Assembly (NCBI RefSeq): GCF_000346485.2
Contig: NZ_KQ976354.1
Location: 6,819,269-6,883,268, forward strand
DNA: 64,000 nt
Source of the DNA: Scytonema hofmannii PCC 7110
GTDB lineage: Bacteria; Cyanobacteriota; Cyanobacteriia; Cyanobacteriales; Nostocaceae
Reading direction: 5' to 3'
Below, piece by piece: positions 8,642 through 16,887 of the stretch; position 1 is the stretch's first letter; each line of letters starts with the position of its first letter. The notes under the pieces were generated by a model. The model had not been told where the DNA came from. It ran no database searches and saw only the letters and a program-made list of their open reading frames with translations. The position numbers and the translations under genes were made by a program.

Positions 8642-8789
8642 AGATTTTGTAGGTGATTCCAAATTTCATAAGTGGTACTTGATGTATGTTGCAGGAGATT
8701 ATTATTGCCTATCCAATCCAAAAGATTCACTCAACGAATCTCAAGAAATGGGTAATTTCATAGTTCAAACTCATTTGATAAGAGCTAAC

Positions 8790-8893
8790 TAATACCATTT
8801 TGGATGAGTGGATTTTAGATTTTGGATTGAAAAAATCATGCCTAGACTTGATTTCAATCAACTATCTGTTGCATTCTTTGTTCAAATTGGTGT
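8790..8893. repeat. about 105-bp dispersed repeat, copy 1
   Basis: It begins TAATACCATTTTGGAT and ends CAAATTGGTGT, with imperfect terminal inverted repeats (AATACCA / TGGTRTT). A related copy lies at 51396-51500; long blocks such as GTGGATTTTAGAT and CAACTATCTGT are shared. Confidence 0.6.
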
Positions 8894-9205
8894 AACTTAT
8901 TTTATAACTTTTTCCCACTGATGTCCTTTGCTAAGACAACTTTTGTCTACAATGCAAAGCTTTAGCAACAAGTACCACTGGTTATTAATAACTTCCATTA
9001 ATCAGCCATTACCATCTTTAAATATGTTGCGCCAAACAAATATTAGCGCTATGCAAAAGCTTTTTGGCAAACTACAACAATTCTTTAAAATGGGTGCATT
9101 CTATCTTCAAATTTCCAAAGTATGGTTTGGCAAAAGATGGTTTGGCAAAAAAATAATCTCCTGCAACTGGGAAAAAGTTATCACCTTAAGTCGTTTGTCA
9201 TTTCT

Positions 9206-9260
9206 TACTGGTCACTGGTCACTGGTCACTGGTCACTGGTCACTGGTCACTGGTCACTGG
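9206..9260. repeat. GGTCACT heptamer repeat tract
   Basis: About seven tandem 7-bp units of GGTCACT, at the 3' edge of the coiled-coil gene. The same unit occurs in at least eight other places in the window. Confidence 0.9.
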
Positions 9261-9261
9261 T

Positions 9262-9834
9262 TTAAGCATTTTGGGTTGAAATATTATTTTGTGGAGATGC
9301 AGCACGCGGAAAATTCGGCAAATCTATACCACTATGGCTAGCTGTACGAGTTTTTAAAGCCAAACGATAACTGACACTCTGAAGCTCGGCTTGCAATTGA
9401 CGATTTTCCTGTTGTAGCATTGCTACCTTTTCCCGAACTGGAGCCATTCGTTCTTCAAATTTACGGCGATATATATGGGGTAGTTCTTGCACAACTTGCT
9501 CTAGCATACGACTGCGGTCAGTAAGTTCCTGCACTGTTTGCCGCAACTGATATATCTCAGCATCACGAGTTGATATTTGTTCTTGATAAAACGTTACCTG
9601 CTGCTCAACAGCTTGCAGTTGTTCTCGCAATTCATGCAACTGGCTCAGATGACGCTCCGATACCTCTGTTTGGGGCATAAAATTGGTATTGCCCTTCACT
9701 AGGCGGAAGAGTTCTTGAGACAGCTGTTGCACAAGTTGATCTCGAAGCTGCAATTCTTGACGCAGCTTCGACACTTCAGCGGAGAGAGCTTGGATTGTAG
9801 AATCAGTTTGGCTCACCGTGCTTGCAGCTCCCAT
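9262..9834 (-). CDS. coiled-coil protein of unknown function
   Basis: This 190-residue soluble protein is almost entirely coiled coil from about residue 15 to 155: Leu/Gln/Glu heptads such as LSAEVSKLRQELQLRDQLVQQL and VAMLQQENRQLQAELQSV. A short loop with ELPHIYRRKFEERMAPVREK breaks the helix at about 115-135. The C-terminal 30 residues are polar and probably disordered. It lies between a heptamer repeat tract and rpsF on the same strand as rpsF. It may be structural or a scaffold; no function is recognised. Confidence 0.7.
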   Translation of the reverse strand: MGAASTVSQTDSTIQALSAEVSKLRQELQLRDQLVQQLSQELFRLVKGNTNFMPQTEVSERHLSQLHELREQLQAVEQQVTFYQEQISTRDAEIYQLRQTVQELTDRSRMLEQVVQELPHIYRRKFEERMAPVREKVAMLQQENRQLQAELQSVSYRLALKTRTASHSGIDLPNFPRAASPQNNISTQNA

Positions 9835-10062
9835 TAAAAATATTTTTTACTTTATTTATTACTACAGTAATCATAGTTTGGCAAGTAATAGTTAATGTAG
9901 CATTACCAGACGAATCGGCAATACGTAGATCTGCTATTTTTTGGGTTAGTCGTTAGTGGTTAGTGGTTAGTAGGGTCGTAAAGCTTTACACTCGTACACA
10001 GTGCAACGAATGCCTTTATGCTTGAAATACCCCAAAAGTTAGCCATTTTAGTATTTTAGTAC

Positions 10063-10094
10063 TAATAACCACTAACCACTAACTACTAACTACT
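10063..10094. repeat. CTAACCA/CTAACTA heptamer repeats after rpsF
   Basis: Short tandem heptamers at the 3' end of rpsF; a related tract sits at about 9951-9972. They separate rpsF from the coiled-coil gene. Confidence 0.7.
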
Positions 10095-10419
10095 ATGCAG
10101 CAGCCGTTGCGGGTTCAGCTTTTGCTTCTGGAACTTCTTGTTTAACAGTCAAGTAGCGAATGACTTCTTCGCTCAAACGCATAGCGCGTTCCATCACAGC
10201 GATCGCATTCCCAGGCGCAGTGTAGTTCATTTGAATGTACACTCCGTCTCTCTGTCTACCGATTTCATAGGCGAGACGACGCTTTCCACGATTTTGAATT
10301 TGGATATTTTCAGATCCTTTTTCCCGCAGCAAGTTTTCGTATTTTGCGATCGCTTGCTCTACTTGTTCGTCTGTCAAGTCAGGACGCAGGATATACATTG
10401 TTTCGTAAGCTGTTGCCAC
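10093..10419 (-). CDS. rpsF: 30S ribosomal protein S6
   Basis: S6 is a small-subunit ribosomal protein that pairs with S18. The sequence [20 protein letters not shown], the [14 protein letters not shown] core and [13 protein letters not shown] are diagnostic. I place the start at the GTG at 10419 ([11 protein letters not shown], 108 residues), because AAGGAG lies 9 bases upstream and cyanobacterial S6 normally begins just before YETMYILRP; the frame is open 25 codons further up to 10494, but that extension is atypical. The tail is Ala/Pro/Glu-rich, as in other cyanobacteria. No rpsR is adjacent. Confidence 0.95.
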   Translation of the reverse strand: MATAYETMYILRPDLTDEQVEQAIAKYENLLREKGSENIQIQNRGKRRLAYEIGRQRDGVYIQMNYTAPGNAIAVMERAMRLSEEVIRYLTVKQEVPEAKAEPATAAA

Positions 10420-10575
10420 TGTTTCGATCTCCTTTTGGGCTGTATGGCTGCCGATGTTATTTCGTACAGGTACTTTTTTTGACAAATCCTGCACTCATTA
10501 ACACCTCAAGCAACAAGGTGTAATTGATACTTTCTGATTATAATCGGGAAATTTTTGAGATGAAGCCTAACCGAG

Positions 10576-10740
10576 TTATACTCTGACTGGATGGCTGCAA
10601 CCTTCGACATGGGTAACTACTAAGCGCTTTTCTTGCACTTGTTGCCTTACGTTTTTGTTCTCTGGGTTCAACCAAAACTTTACTGTAAAGTAGTTTCCCA
10701 AAATCTTTTTCAAATTATCGTGCGACCCGGTCAAAGACAC
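10576..10740 (-). CDS. possible small protein or remnant upstream of rpsF
   Basis: A 54-residue frame with a GTG start encodes SLTGSHDNLKKILGNYFTVK and continues with WLNPENKNVRQQVQEKRLVV before ending HPVRV. The composition looks protein-like (amphipathic, few rare residues), but a good ribosome site is lacking. A short overlapping frame (HLLRVFDRVAR) just upstream suggests that it could be a frameshifted remnant. It lies on the rpsF strand, 157 bp upstream of its start. Not recognised. Confidence 0.3.
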   Translation of the reverse strand: MSLTGSHDNLKKILGNYFTVKFWLNPENKNVRQQVQEKRLVVTHVEGCSHPVRV

Positions 10741-10869
10741 GGAGTAAATGCACTTCCCTCATAGACTTATAATCTTACCAGCTTTTAATTATAGTGCTTT
10801 AATAAATCGCCATCATAATTTTTCACCTGGTGGCGGTTCCAATTGTTGAATAAGGAACTAACCAAGCTT

Positions 10870-11643
10870 ATGGCACAGCGCTACGTGCGAGTTCAAAATC
10901 CCAAAGGACAAATTTATTACGGCTTGTTACAACTCTCATTGAAAGTACAGGTACTTGATGCTCCACCTTGGCTTGAAGGACAACTAACCGATTTGGTGTT
11001 GGAACCAGACACTTACCAAATTCTTGCTCCCTGTGCGCCTTCAAAAATTGTGGCGGTAGGCAAGAACTATGCCGAACATGCGGCTGAAATGGGAACGGAT
11101 GTACCAAGTGAGCCTCTACTCTTTTTAAAGCCGCCGACATCCATAATTGCTTCCTCAGAAGAAATCTACTATCCGCCCCAGTCCCAACGGGTAGATTATG
11201 AGGGAGAATTGGCACTGGTTATTGGCGAGGTCGCTTTTGACTGCACACTGGAAGAAGCCCAAACAAAAATTTGGGGTTACACCATTGCTAATGACGTGAC
11301 AGCAAGGGATTTGCAGAAACGCGATAATCAATGGACGCGGGCTAAAGGTTTTGACACTTTTTGCCCCCTTGGACCTTGGGTTGTCCGCGAATTAAGCCCC
11401 GGTGCGCGAATACAGACTTTTTTGAACGAACAAGCAGAACCTGTCCAATCTGCTACTATCGACCAGATGGTGTTTCCTCCTGATTTTCTTGTCTCTTATA
11501 TTAGTCAGGTGATGACCCTGCTACCAGGGGATATCGTCCTCACAGGTACGCCGTTAGGAGTCGGTCCAATACATTCAGGCGATCGCATCCGAGTGGAAAT
11601 TGAGGGGATTGGACGGTTAGAAAACACAGTCAAAACCCGTTAA
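10870..11643 (+). CDS. fumarylacetoacetate hydrolase (FAH) family protein
   Basis: This 257-residue protein (ATG at 10870; a TTG-started extension to 10843 is possible) has the FAH C-terminal fold: IVAVGKNYAEHAAEMG, the metal-binding Glu pair in VDYEGELALVIG, then TIANDVTARDLQ, KGFDTFCPLGPWV and GDIVLTGTPLGVG. Members hydrolyse or decarboxylate acylpyruvates or similar beta-diketo acids with Mg2+. The N-terminal 60 residues form the small domain usual in the bacterial subgroup. The specific substrate is unknown. It ends 3 bp from the convergent Tic20 gene. Confidence 0.9.
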   Translation: MAQRYVRVQNPKGQIYYGLLQLSLKVQVLDAPPWLEGQLTDLVLEPDTYQILAPCAPSKIVAVGKNYAEHAAEMGTDVPSEPLLFLKPPTSIIASSEEIYYPPQSQRVDYEGELALVIGEVAFDCTLEEAQTKIWGYTIANDVTARDLQKRDNQWTRAKGFDTFCPLGPWVVRELSPGARIQTFLNEQAEPVQSATIDQMVFPPDFLVSYISQVMTLLPGDIVLTGTPLGVGPIHSGDRIRVEIEGIGRLENTVKTR

Positions 11644-11646
11644 CAA

Positions 11647-12123
11647 CTAACGGACTTGCATATAAACAGCATCAGAAATAGCAGGAATTTCTGCGTAACG
11701 TCCCATGAGAGACTGAACAACAGAATAGACGACTGCTGCGACTATGCCTAAAAAGATTGTTGTCGATAGGGTTTGTGCTGCAAAAGCGATACCGGGAAGT
11801 GCCACGAGTCGCAAAAGTATACCGCACAAATAAGCAACAATGTCTAAAAGTAACGCTTGCATTGTATTGAAACGAATGAAGTGGGCAATTCTTTCGTTTC
11901 TAACTACTAAAAAGAACAACACGAAGAAAATAATGAGTTCGCTATATGGTCCTAAAATACCGTAGATTGCCAACACTGGCTGTAGGGGCAAAAACAGCAC
12001 AGCCAGTGCTGGAAACTCTCTAAACAAAGAGATTCCAAATGCAAGCGCCGCAATCAGAGGTAGCAAATAAGGTAAACAAGCCAAAAGGCGATCTGAAACC
12101 GTGGTAGACCCGCGCCAAGCCAT
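11647..12123 (-). CDS. Tic20 family membrane protein
   Basis: This 158-residue protein has four hydrophobic segments (about residues 10-30, 40-75, 85-110 and 115-140) and the Tic20 landmark RNERIAHFIRFNTMQALLLDI. Tic20 is the channel component of the chloroplast inner-envelope translocon; the cyanobacterial homologue is an inner-membrane protein of uncertain role. The ATG is 84 bp from the next gene on the same strand. Length is normal for cyanobacterial members. Confidence 0.9.
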   Translation of the reverse strand: MAWRGSTTVSDRLLACLPYLLPLIAALAFGISLFREFPALAVLFLPLQPVLAIYGILGPYSELIIFFVLFFLVVRNERIAHFIRFNTMQALLLDIVAYLCGILLRLVALPGIAFAAQTLSTTIFLGIVAAVVYSVVQSLMGRYAEIPAISDAVYMQVR

Positions 12124-12207
12124 CGTGCGTTCTCCTATAGTTAAACTTCAATAGTGACATGACCCTAGAATAACGCAGTTACCCAATAGTTCTGGTAAAA
12201 CCTCAGA

Positions 12208-12405
12208 TTATTCAATATGAACAACCCGGAAACCCATTAAACACTCATACTGATCGGGCTGCTGTTCGTTGGTATTGCGAATAGCATGACCGCAACGCAG
12301 TTGACCCTGACGCCAACGGGGTTGACCGGTACCATCAGCCAGTAAACAGGACTGACAAACCTGGTGAGGAGCAAATATTTGGTTTTCCATCATAATCATT
12401 AGCAT
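12208..12405 (-). CDS. small Cys-containing hypothetical protein
   Basis: This 65-residue protein starts at the first of several ATGs, chosen because AGGAGG lies 6 bases upstream. It contains VCQSCLLADGTGQPRWRQGQ, then LRCGH and YECLMGF; the spaced cysteines and histidine could bind a metal. It lies upstream of tic20 on the same strand with an 84-bp gap. It resembles small conserved cyanobacterial proteins, but I cannot assign a function. Confidence 0.65.
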   Translation of the reverse strand: MLMIMMENQIFAPHQVCQSCLLADGTGQPRWRQGQLRCGHAIRNTNEQQPDQYECLMGFRVVHIE

Positions 12406-12706
12406 CCAATACCTCCTGTAAATTCTGATTAGTGACTCACGTTTGTACGAGTGAGGGATACTAAAGCTAATTTAAAAATTTATTGTATGCTGGAAATTGA
12501 GTTGTGTAGTAAAAAGTAATACATTAATTAACTTGTCAACCGCGTTGACAATTAACAGTGACCAGTGACCAGTGACCAGTGACCAGTGACCAGTGACCAG
12601 TGATTTGTGACTTTTGACTTAAACTTTATATTCTGGGATATAGAACACGTGCTTTGCGTGGCCGAAAAAATTCCAGCGTAAACATCTCTATTAAGGATGG
12701 CAGCAA
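12406..12706. other. divergent gap before glyA
   Basis: This 301-bp gap between the small Cys protein and glyA is AT-rich and contains a CAGTGAC-type heptamer tract at 12556-12603. It must hold both promoters; no specific operator is apparent. Confidence 0.5.
12556..12603. repeat. CAGTGAC heptamer repeat tract
   Basis: Six or more tandem units of CAGTGAC (the complement of the GGTCACT unit), 104 bp upstream of the glyA start. Confidence 0.9.
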
Positions 12707-13990
12707 GTGACTCTCACTAATTCAGATTTTCTTACATCCTCTGACCCCGCGATCGCGGAGTTAATCAACGAAGAACTACAGCGCCAAAGGGATCACTTAG
12801 AGCTCATAGCCAGTGAAAACTTTACTTCGGCTGCTGTACTGGCGGCTCAAGGTTCTGTTTTAACAAACAAGTATGCCGAAGGGCTACCCGGTAAACGTTA
12901 TTACGGTGGATGTGAATTCGTAGACAAAATCGAGCAACTGGCTATAGATCGTGCCAAACAATTGTTTGGTGCAGCGAGTGCTAACGTACAACCCCATTCG
13001 GGAGCACAGGCAAATTTTGCAGTGTTTTTGACTCTGCTAGAACCAGGGGATAAATTCATGGGCATGGATTTGTCTCATGGAGGACACCTAACCCATGGTT
13101 CACCTGTGAATGTTTCTGGTAAGTGGTTTCAAGCATACCACTACGGTGTTAATAAAGAAACAGAACAACTAGACTTCGATCAAATTCGAGAGCTGGCGCT
13201 TAGGGAGCGTCCAAAGCTTTTGATTTGCGGTTACTCTGCATACCCTCGTATCATTGATTTTGAAAATTTCCGTAGTATTGCAGATGAAGTGGGAGCATAT
13301 TTACTAGCAGATATTGCCCATATTGCTGGTTTAGTGGCTACCGGTCATCATCCCAATCCGATTCCTTATTGTGATGTTGTAACAACAACGACTCACAAAA
13401 CTCTACGTGGTCCTCGTGGTGGTCTCATCCTGACTCGCGATCCAGAATTAGGTAAGAAGTTGGATAAATCGGTATTCCCCGGTACACAAGGCGGTCCGCT
13501 GGAACACGTAATTGCTGGGAAAGCGGTGGCTTTTGGAGAAGCTTTAAAGCCAGAGTTTACAACATACTCTGCCCAAACGATCGAGAATGCTCGTGCCTTA
13601 GCAAATCAACTGCAAAAGCGGGGGTTAAAGTTAGTATCAAATGGGACTGACAACCACTTGATGTTAGTCGATTTACGATCTGTTGGTTTGACTGGTAAAC
13701 AAGCAGATAAATTGGTTAGTGAAGTCAATATAACTGCCAATAAGAACACAGTGCCTTTTGACCCAGAGTCACCATTTGTAACCAGTGGTTTGCGATTGGG
13801 TTCTCCTGCAATGACAACGCGAGGTCTGGGAGTTGAAGAATTTACAGAGATTGGCGATATTATTGCCGAACGCTTGTTAAATCCAGATTCCAAGTCAGTT
13901 GCAGAAGATTGTCGGCGACGTGTCAAAGCATTGTGCGATCGCTTTCCCTTGTATCCGCACCTACAAATTCCCGTACCAGCTTTAGCTTAG
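12707..13990 (+). CDS. glyA: serine hydroxymethyltransferase
   Basis: This 427-residue PLP enzyme interconverts serine and glycine with tetrahydrofolate. Diagnostic segments are [20 protein letters not shown], the [15 protein letters not shown] signature, and the PLP lysine in [14 protein letters not shown] (near residue 230). The C-terminal [15 protein letters not shown] is also intact. The start is GTG with AAGGA a few bases upstream. Length is normal. A strong terminator follows at 14048-14078, so it is probably transcribed alone. Confidence 0.97.
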   Translation: MTLTNSDFLTSSDPAIAELINEELQRQRDHLELIASENFTSAAVLAAQGSVLTNKYAEGLPGKRYYGGCEFVDKIEQLAIDRAKQLFGAASANVQPHSGAQANFAVFLTLLEPGDKFMGMDLSHGGHLTHGSPVNVSGKWFQAYHYGVNKETEQLDFDQIRELALRERPKLLICGYSAYPRIIDFENFRSIADEVGAYLLADIAHIAGLVATGHHPNPIPYCDVVTTTTHKTLRGPRGGLILTRDPELGKKLDKSVFPGTQGGPLEHVIAGKAVAFGEALKPEFTTYSAQTIENARALANQLQKRGLKLVSNGTDNHLMLVDLRSVGLTGKQADKLVSEVNITANKNTVPFDPESPFVTSGLRLGSPAMTTRGLGVEEFTEIGDIIAERLLNPDSKSVAEDCRRRVKALCDRFPLYPHLQIPVPALA

Positions 13991-14047
13991 GGAGTAGGGA
14001 ATAGGGAGTAGGGCTGCAAGATCCCCAATCCCTTCCCTCACCCCCAA

Positions 14048-14078
14048 CCCCCTCTCCCATTGGGCGAGGGGGCTTTTT
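14048..14078 (+). terminator. Rho-independent terminator after glyA
   Basis: CCCCCTCTCCCATTGGGCG and GAGGGGGC form a G/C-rich stem, followed by TTTTT. It is 58 bp after the glyA stop. Confidence 0.75.
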
Positions 14079-14231
14079 CAACCCTTTTCTATGAGCGCTT
14101 ACTCCCTCACCCTTGACCCCTTCAAATTGTAAAAATCCCCTGTCGATAAAACGCAGCTGATGAAGTAGATAGATGTAAAGAAATCCATAGTGGATTTTTA
14201 AATGTAGAACCTAACTTAATAGTGAATACAG

Positions 14232-15275
14232 ATGCGAGTTCAGATTTATCATCTGATTGCGTTCCTTGTTGCTGCTGTAGTCGTTCTCTGGACTACACCT
14301 GATGTTAGAAACATGGGCATCAAAAGCGGACGTGTGGATAGACCTAATGACCGAAAAGTTCATCAGCGCCCAATGGTACGACTAGGAGGAGTTTCTATCT
14401 TCGCAGGTACGATCATCTCCCTGTTAATTGTCTGGCTTTTAGGTGGATTTGGAAATCTACCAACTGATAAAGAATGGCAAATTTGGGGAGTGATTTTAGG
14501 CGGTGTGGGCTTTTTTATCATTGGCTTAGCAGACGATTTATTAAATCTGTCGCCCATAACACGGCTGTTAATGCAAATGGTTGTTGCGGCTGGTGCATGG
14601 AAAGCAGGTGTGAGCATAGATTTTTTGAGCATTCCTACAGGTGGAGTGATTCAACTAGGTTGGTTGAGTTTACCCATCACACTCCTATGGTTGGTAGGAA
14701 TGGTAAATGCAATTAACTGGATTGATGGTTTAGATGGATTAGCTGCAGGCGTATCGGGAATAGCGGCTTTGGTAATTCTTGTTGTTGCCTTATTTATGCA
14801 GCAAACAGCCGCCGCCATTATAGCAGCCGCGATCGCTGGTACAACACTGGGATTTCTTCGTTATAACTTTAACCCCGCACAAATCTTTATGGGAGATGGC
14901 GGAGCTTATTTTATAGGATTCACCCTAGCAGCAGTGAGTGTAGTTGGTCTAGTGAAAACTGCTGCTACTGCGGTATTACTGCCTTTCTTGATTCTAGCTG
15001 TACCAATTGTGGATATGTCAGCAGTGATTTTGGCACGACTTCGCCGTGGTAAATCACCTTTTACCGCCGATAAGAGTCATTTACACCATCGATTGCTGCG
15101 GGCTGGGTTATCCCACAGATTGACTGTTTTATTCATTTACTCTTTGACCCTGTGGGTTGGAAGTTTAGCATTGGCTCTTGCTGGTATCCCCAGTGGTATT
15201 GTTTACACTTGTGGTACTACCTCGTTGCTCATTTATGCGACTTGGAAAGTATGGAGAATTTCACGACAAACTTAG
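14232..15275 (+). CDS. undecaprenyl-phosphate sugar-1-phosphate transferase (WecA/TagO/MraY family)
   Basis: This 347-residue polytopic membrane protein with about ten hydrophobic segments transfers a sugar-1-phosphate from a UDP-sugar to a polyprenyl phosphate, starting a cell-envelope glycan. Key motifs are the Mg2+-binding GLADDLLNL, NAINWIDGLDGLAAG, MGDGGAYFIGF and the HIH-like cytoplasmic loop KSHLHHRLLRAGLS, which points to the GlcNAc-1-P transferase (WecA/TagO) branch rather than MraY. The DRPNDRKVHQRPMVRLGG N-terminal loop is also conserved. It is followed by cinA 92 bp later across heptamer repeats. Confidence 0.92.
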   Translation: MRVQIYHLIAFLVAAVVVLWTTPDVRNMGIKSGRVDRPNDRKVHQRPMVRLGGVSIFAGTIISLLIVWLLGGFGNLPTDKEWQIWGVILGGVGFFIIGLADDLLNLSPITRLLMQMVVAAGAWKAGVSIDFLSIPTGGVIQLGWLSLPITLLWLVGMVNAINWIDGLDGLAAGVSGIAALVILVVALFMQQTAAAIIAAAIAGTTLGFLRYNFNPAQIFMGDGGAYFIGFTLAAVSVVGLVKTAATAVLLPFLILAVPIVDMSAVILARLRRGKSPFTADKSHLHHRLLRAGLSHRLTVLFIYSLTLWVGSLALALAGIPSGIVYTCGTTSLLIYATWKVWRISRQT

Positions 15276-15358
15276 TGATTGGTTAGTGGTTATTGGTTAT
15301 TGGTTAGTAGTTAGTAGAAAATACAACTAACAACTAACAACTAACAACTAACAACTAA
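15274..15358. repeat. heptamer repeat tracts between the transferase gene and cinA
   Basis: GGTTAGT-like and CTAACAA-like 7-bp units in tandem occupy nearly the whole 92-bp gap. The reversed second half makes the region a potential imperfect hairpin. Confidence 0.75.
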
Positions 15359-15367
15359 CCCATTATC

Positions 15368-16633
15368 ATGAGTGCAGAAATTATTTGTGTTGGAACAGAA
15401 CTGCTGTTAGGAGATATTATTAACAGCAATGCCCAATATTTGGCACAGCAGTTAGCTAAACTAGGTATATCCCACTACTATCAAACAGTTGTAGGAGATA
15501 ACTCAGAGAGGTTAAAGCAGGTTATAGAAATTGCTATTCAAAGAGCACAAATTCTTATTTTGACGGGAGGGTTGGGTCCTACGCCTGATGATTTAACCTG
15601 CGAAACCATTGCCGCTTTTTTTAACTCTCCTTTAGCGGAATGTCCGGAGGTGATTGAAGAGATTGCTCGGAAATACGCTCAACGCGGGCGGGTAATGACT
15701 GCTGGTCATCGCAAGCAAGCTTTGATACCTCAAGGGGCAGAGATTTTACCTAATACTACGGGGACAGCACCTGGTATTATCTGGCAACCCCGCATGGGGT
15801 TAACTATATTGACTTTTCCCGGTGTACCCAGTGAAATGCAACGGATGTGGGAAGAGACTGCTGTACCTTACCTTAAGAGTCAGGGTTGGGGTCAAGAAAT
15901 TATTTACAGTCGAATGTTAAGGTTTTGGGGTACTTCGGAATCAGCCCTGGCAGAAAAAGTTGCGGCTTATCTCAATTTACCAAACCCAACAGTCGCTCCT
16001 TATGCTGGTAAGGGGGAGGTGAAGTTAAGGGTTTCTGCTAAGGCTGCAACGGATGTCCAAGCGCGAGAAGTTATTGCGCCTGTTGAGCAACAAATTAAGG
16101 ACATTGCGGGGTTGGATTATTACGGTGCTGATAATGATACCCTATCTTCAGTTGTGGGAGAGTTATTGCGTAGTGCAGGGCAAACCCTCTCCGTTGCTGA
16201 ATCGTGTACTGGTGGTGGGTTAGGACAGATGTTGACGGAGATTTCTGGCAGCTCTGAGTACTTTTGGGGTGGAGTAATTTCTTACGATAACTCTGTTAAA
16301 GAGAGAACTTTAGGCGTAAAGTCGGAAGATTTGGCACAATTTGGGGCGGTCAGTTCTATTGTAGCTGAGCAAATGGCAGTGGGAGTGCGATCGCACCTTG
16401 GAACGACTTGGGGATTGAGTATTACAGGCATTGCGGGACCAACAGGCGGGACAGAAACCAAGCCTGTTGGTTTAGTCTATATCGGACTAGCGGGACCCAA
16501 CCAGGAAGTAGAAAGTTTTGAGTATCGTTTTGGTGCAATGCGAGGTCGAGCTTTAATCCGTCATCTTAGTGCGTGTACTGCATTGGATAATTTACGGCGC
16601 AAATTGTTGCTCCCCTCACCTCACCAAAGATGA
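15368..16633 (+). CDS. cinA: CinA family competence/damage-inducible protein
   Basis: This 421-residue protein has two domains. The N-terminal MoCF-like domain (about 1-170) shows EIICVGTELLLGDIINSNAQ and LTGGLGPTPDDLT, which in this family act on ADP-ribose or NAD-derived pyrophosphates. The C-terminal CinA domain (about 255-415) has SVAESCTGGGLGQMLTEISG, SYDNSVKERTLGV and ITGIAGPTGGT, typical of NMN amidohydrolase (PncC). Together they support pyridine-nucleotide salvage. The stop overlaps the ATG of the next small ORF by 4 bp. Confidence 0.95.
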   Translation: MSAEIICVGTELLLGDIINSNAQYLAQQLAKLGISHYYQTVVGDNSERLKQVIEIAIQRAQILILTGGLGPTPDDLTCETIAAFFNSPLAECPEVIEEIARKYAQRGRVMTAGHRKQALIPQGAEILPNTTGTAPGIIWQPRMGLTILTFPGVPSEMQRMWEETAVPYLKSQGWGQEIIYSRMLRFWGTSESALAEKVAAYLNLPNPTVAPYAGKGEVKLRVSAKAATDVQAREVIAPVEQQIKDIAGLDYYGADNDTLSSVVGELLRSAGQTLSVAESCTGGGLGQMLTEISGSSEYFWGGVISYDNSVKERTLGVKSEDLAQFGAVSSIVAEQMAVGVRSHLGTTWGLSITGIAGPTGGTETKPVGLVYIGLAGPNQEVESFEYRFGAMRGRALIRHLSACTALDNLRRKLLLPSPHQR

Positions 16634-16887
16634 GTTTAATCGATCGCGAGCTAACGCTTGATACAAAACACGTCGCAAAGCATATACCAGAGACTCTTCA
16701 AATGCAACGACTACTTGAGAAAGAAGGAAGCGCTCATGTATTTAATGATGAAGCCACAATGTTTATGATTACTCAAGCAATTATAGAAAGAGGAGAGTTT
16801 ACAAATTTGCGCGTCGCAAACTCCAAAGTAGTACGCCCCCACTTAAAAGTAAAACAATTAACCAGGCGAAGAAAGTATCAAACATAA
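16630..16887 (+). pseudogene. truncated DUF6972-like gene fragment
   Basis: The frame starts with ATGA overlap of cinA and encodes LTLDTKHVAKHIPETLQMQR and EGSAHVFNDEATMFMITQAI, which resembles the N-terminal half of a cyanobacterial small family (DUF6972, from memory) that usually continues for another 40-60 residues. After IIERGEF the sequence becomes the antisense of the kinase gene's 3' end, giving an Arg/Lys-rich tail unlike the family. The last 89 bp overlap the convergent kinase gene. I read it as a 3'-truncated remnant. Confidence 0.5.

Larger units (their letters stand above)
8642..9261. other. intergenic region with two repeats
   Basis: This 620-bp gap contains one copy of a roughly 105-bp dispersed repeat (8790-8893) and a GGTCACT heptamer tract (9206-9260). 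An open frame on the plus strand through 8928-9341 is composed partly of the heptamer tract and overlaps the coiled-coil gene, so I do not accept it. Confidence 0.6.

Noticed and set aside
8928-9341. 137-codon plus-strand open frame
   Set aside because: Its last third is translated heptamer repeat (SLVTGHW units) and it overlaps the coiled-coil gene on the other strand.
10843-10869. Upstream TTG start for the FAH-family gene
   Set aside because: The nine extra residues are not family-like and the ATG at 10870 is preceded by AAGGAA, so the shorter form was preferred.
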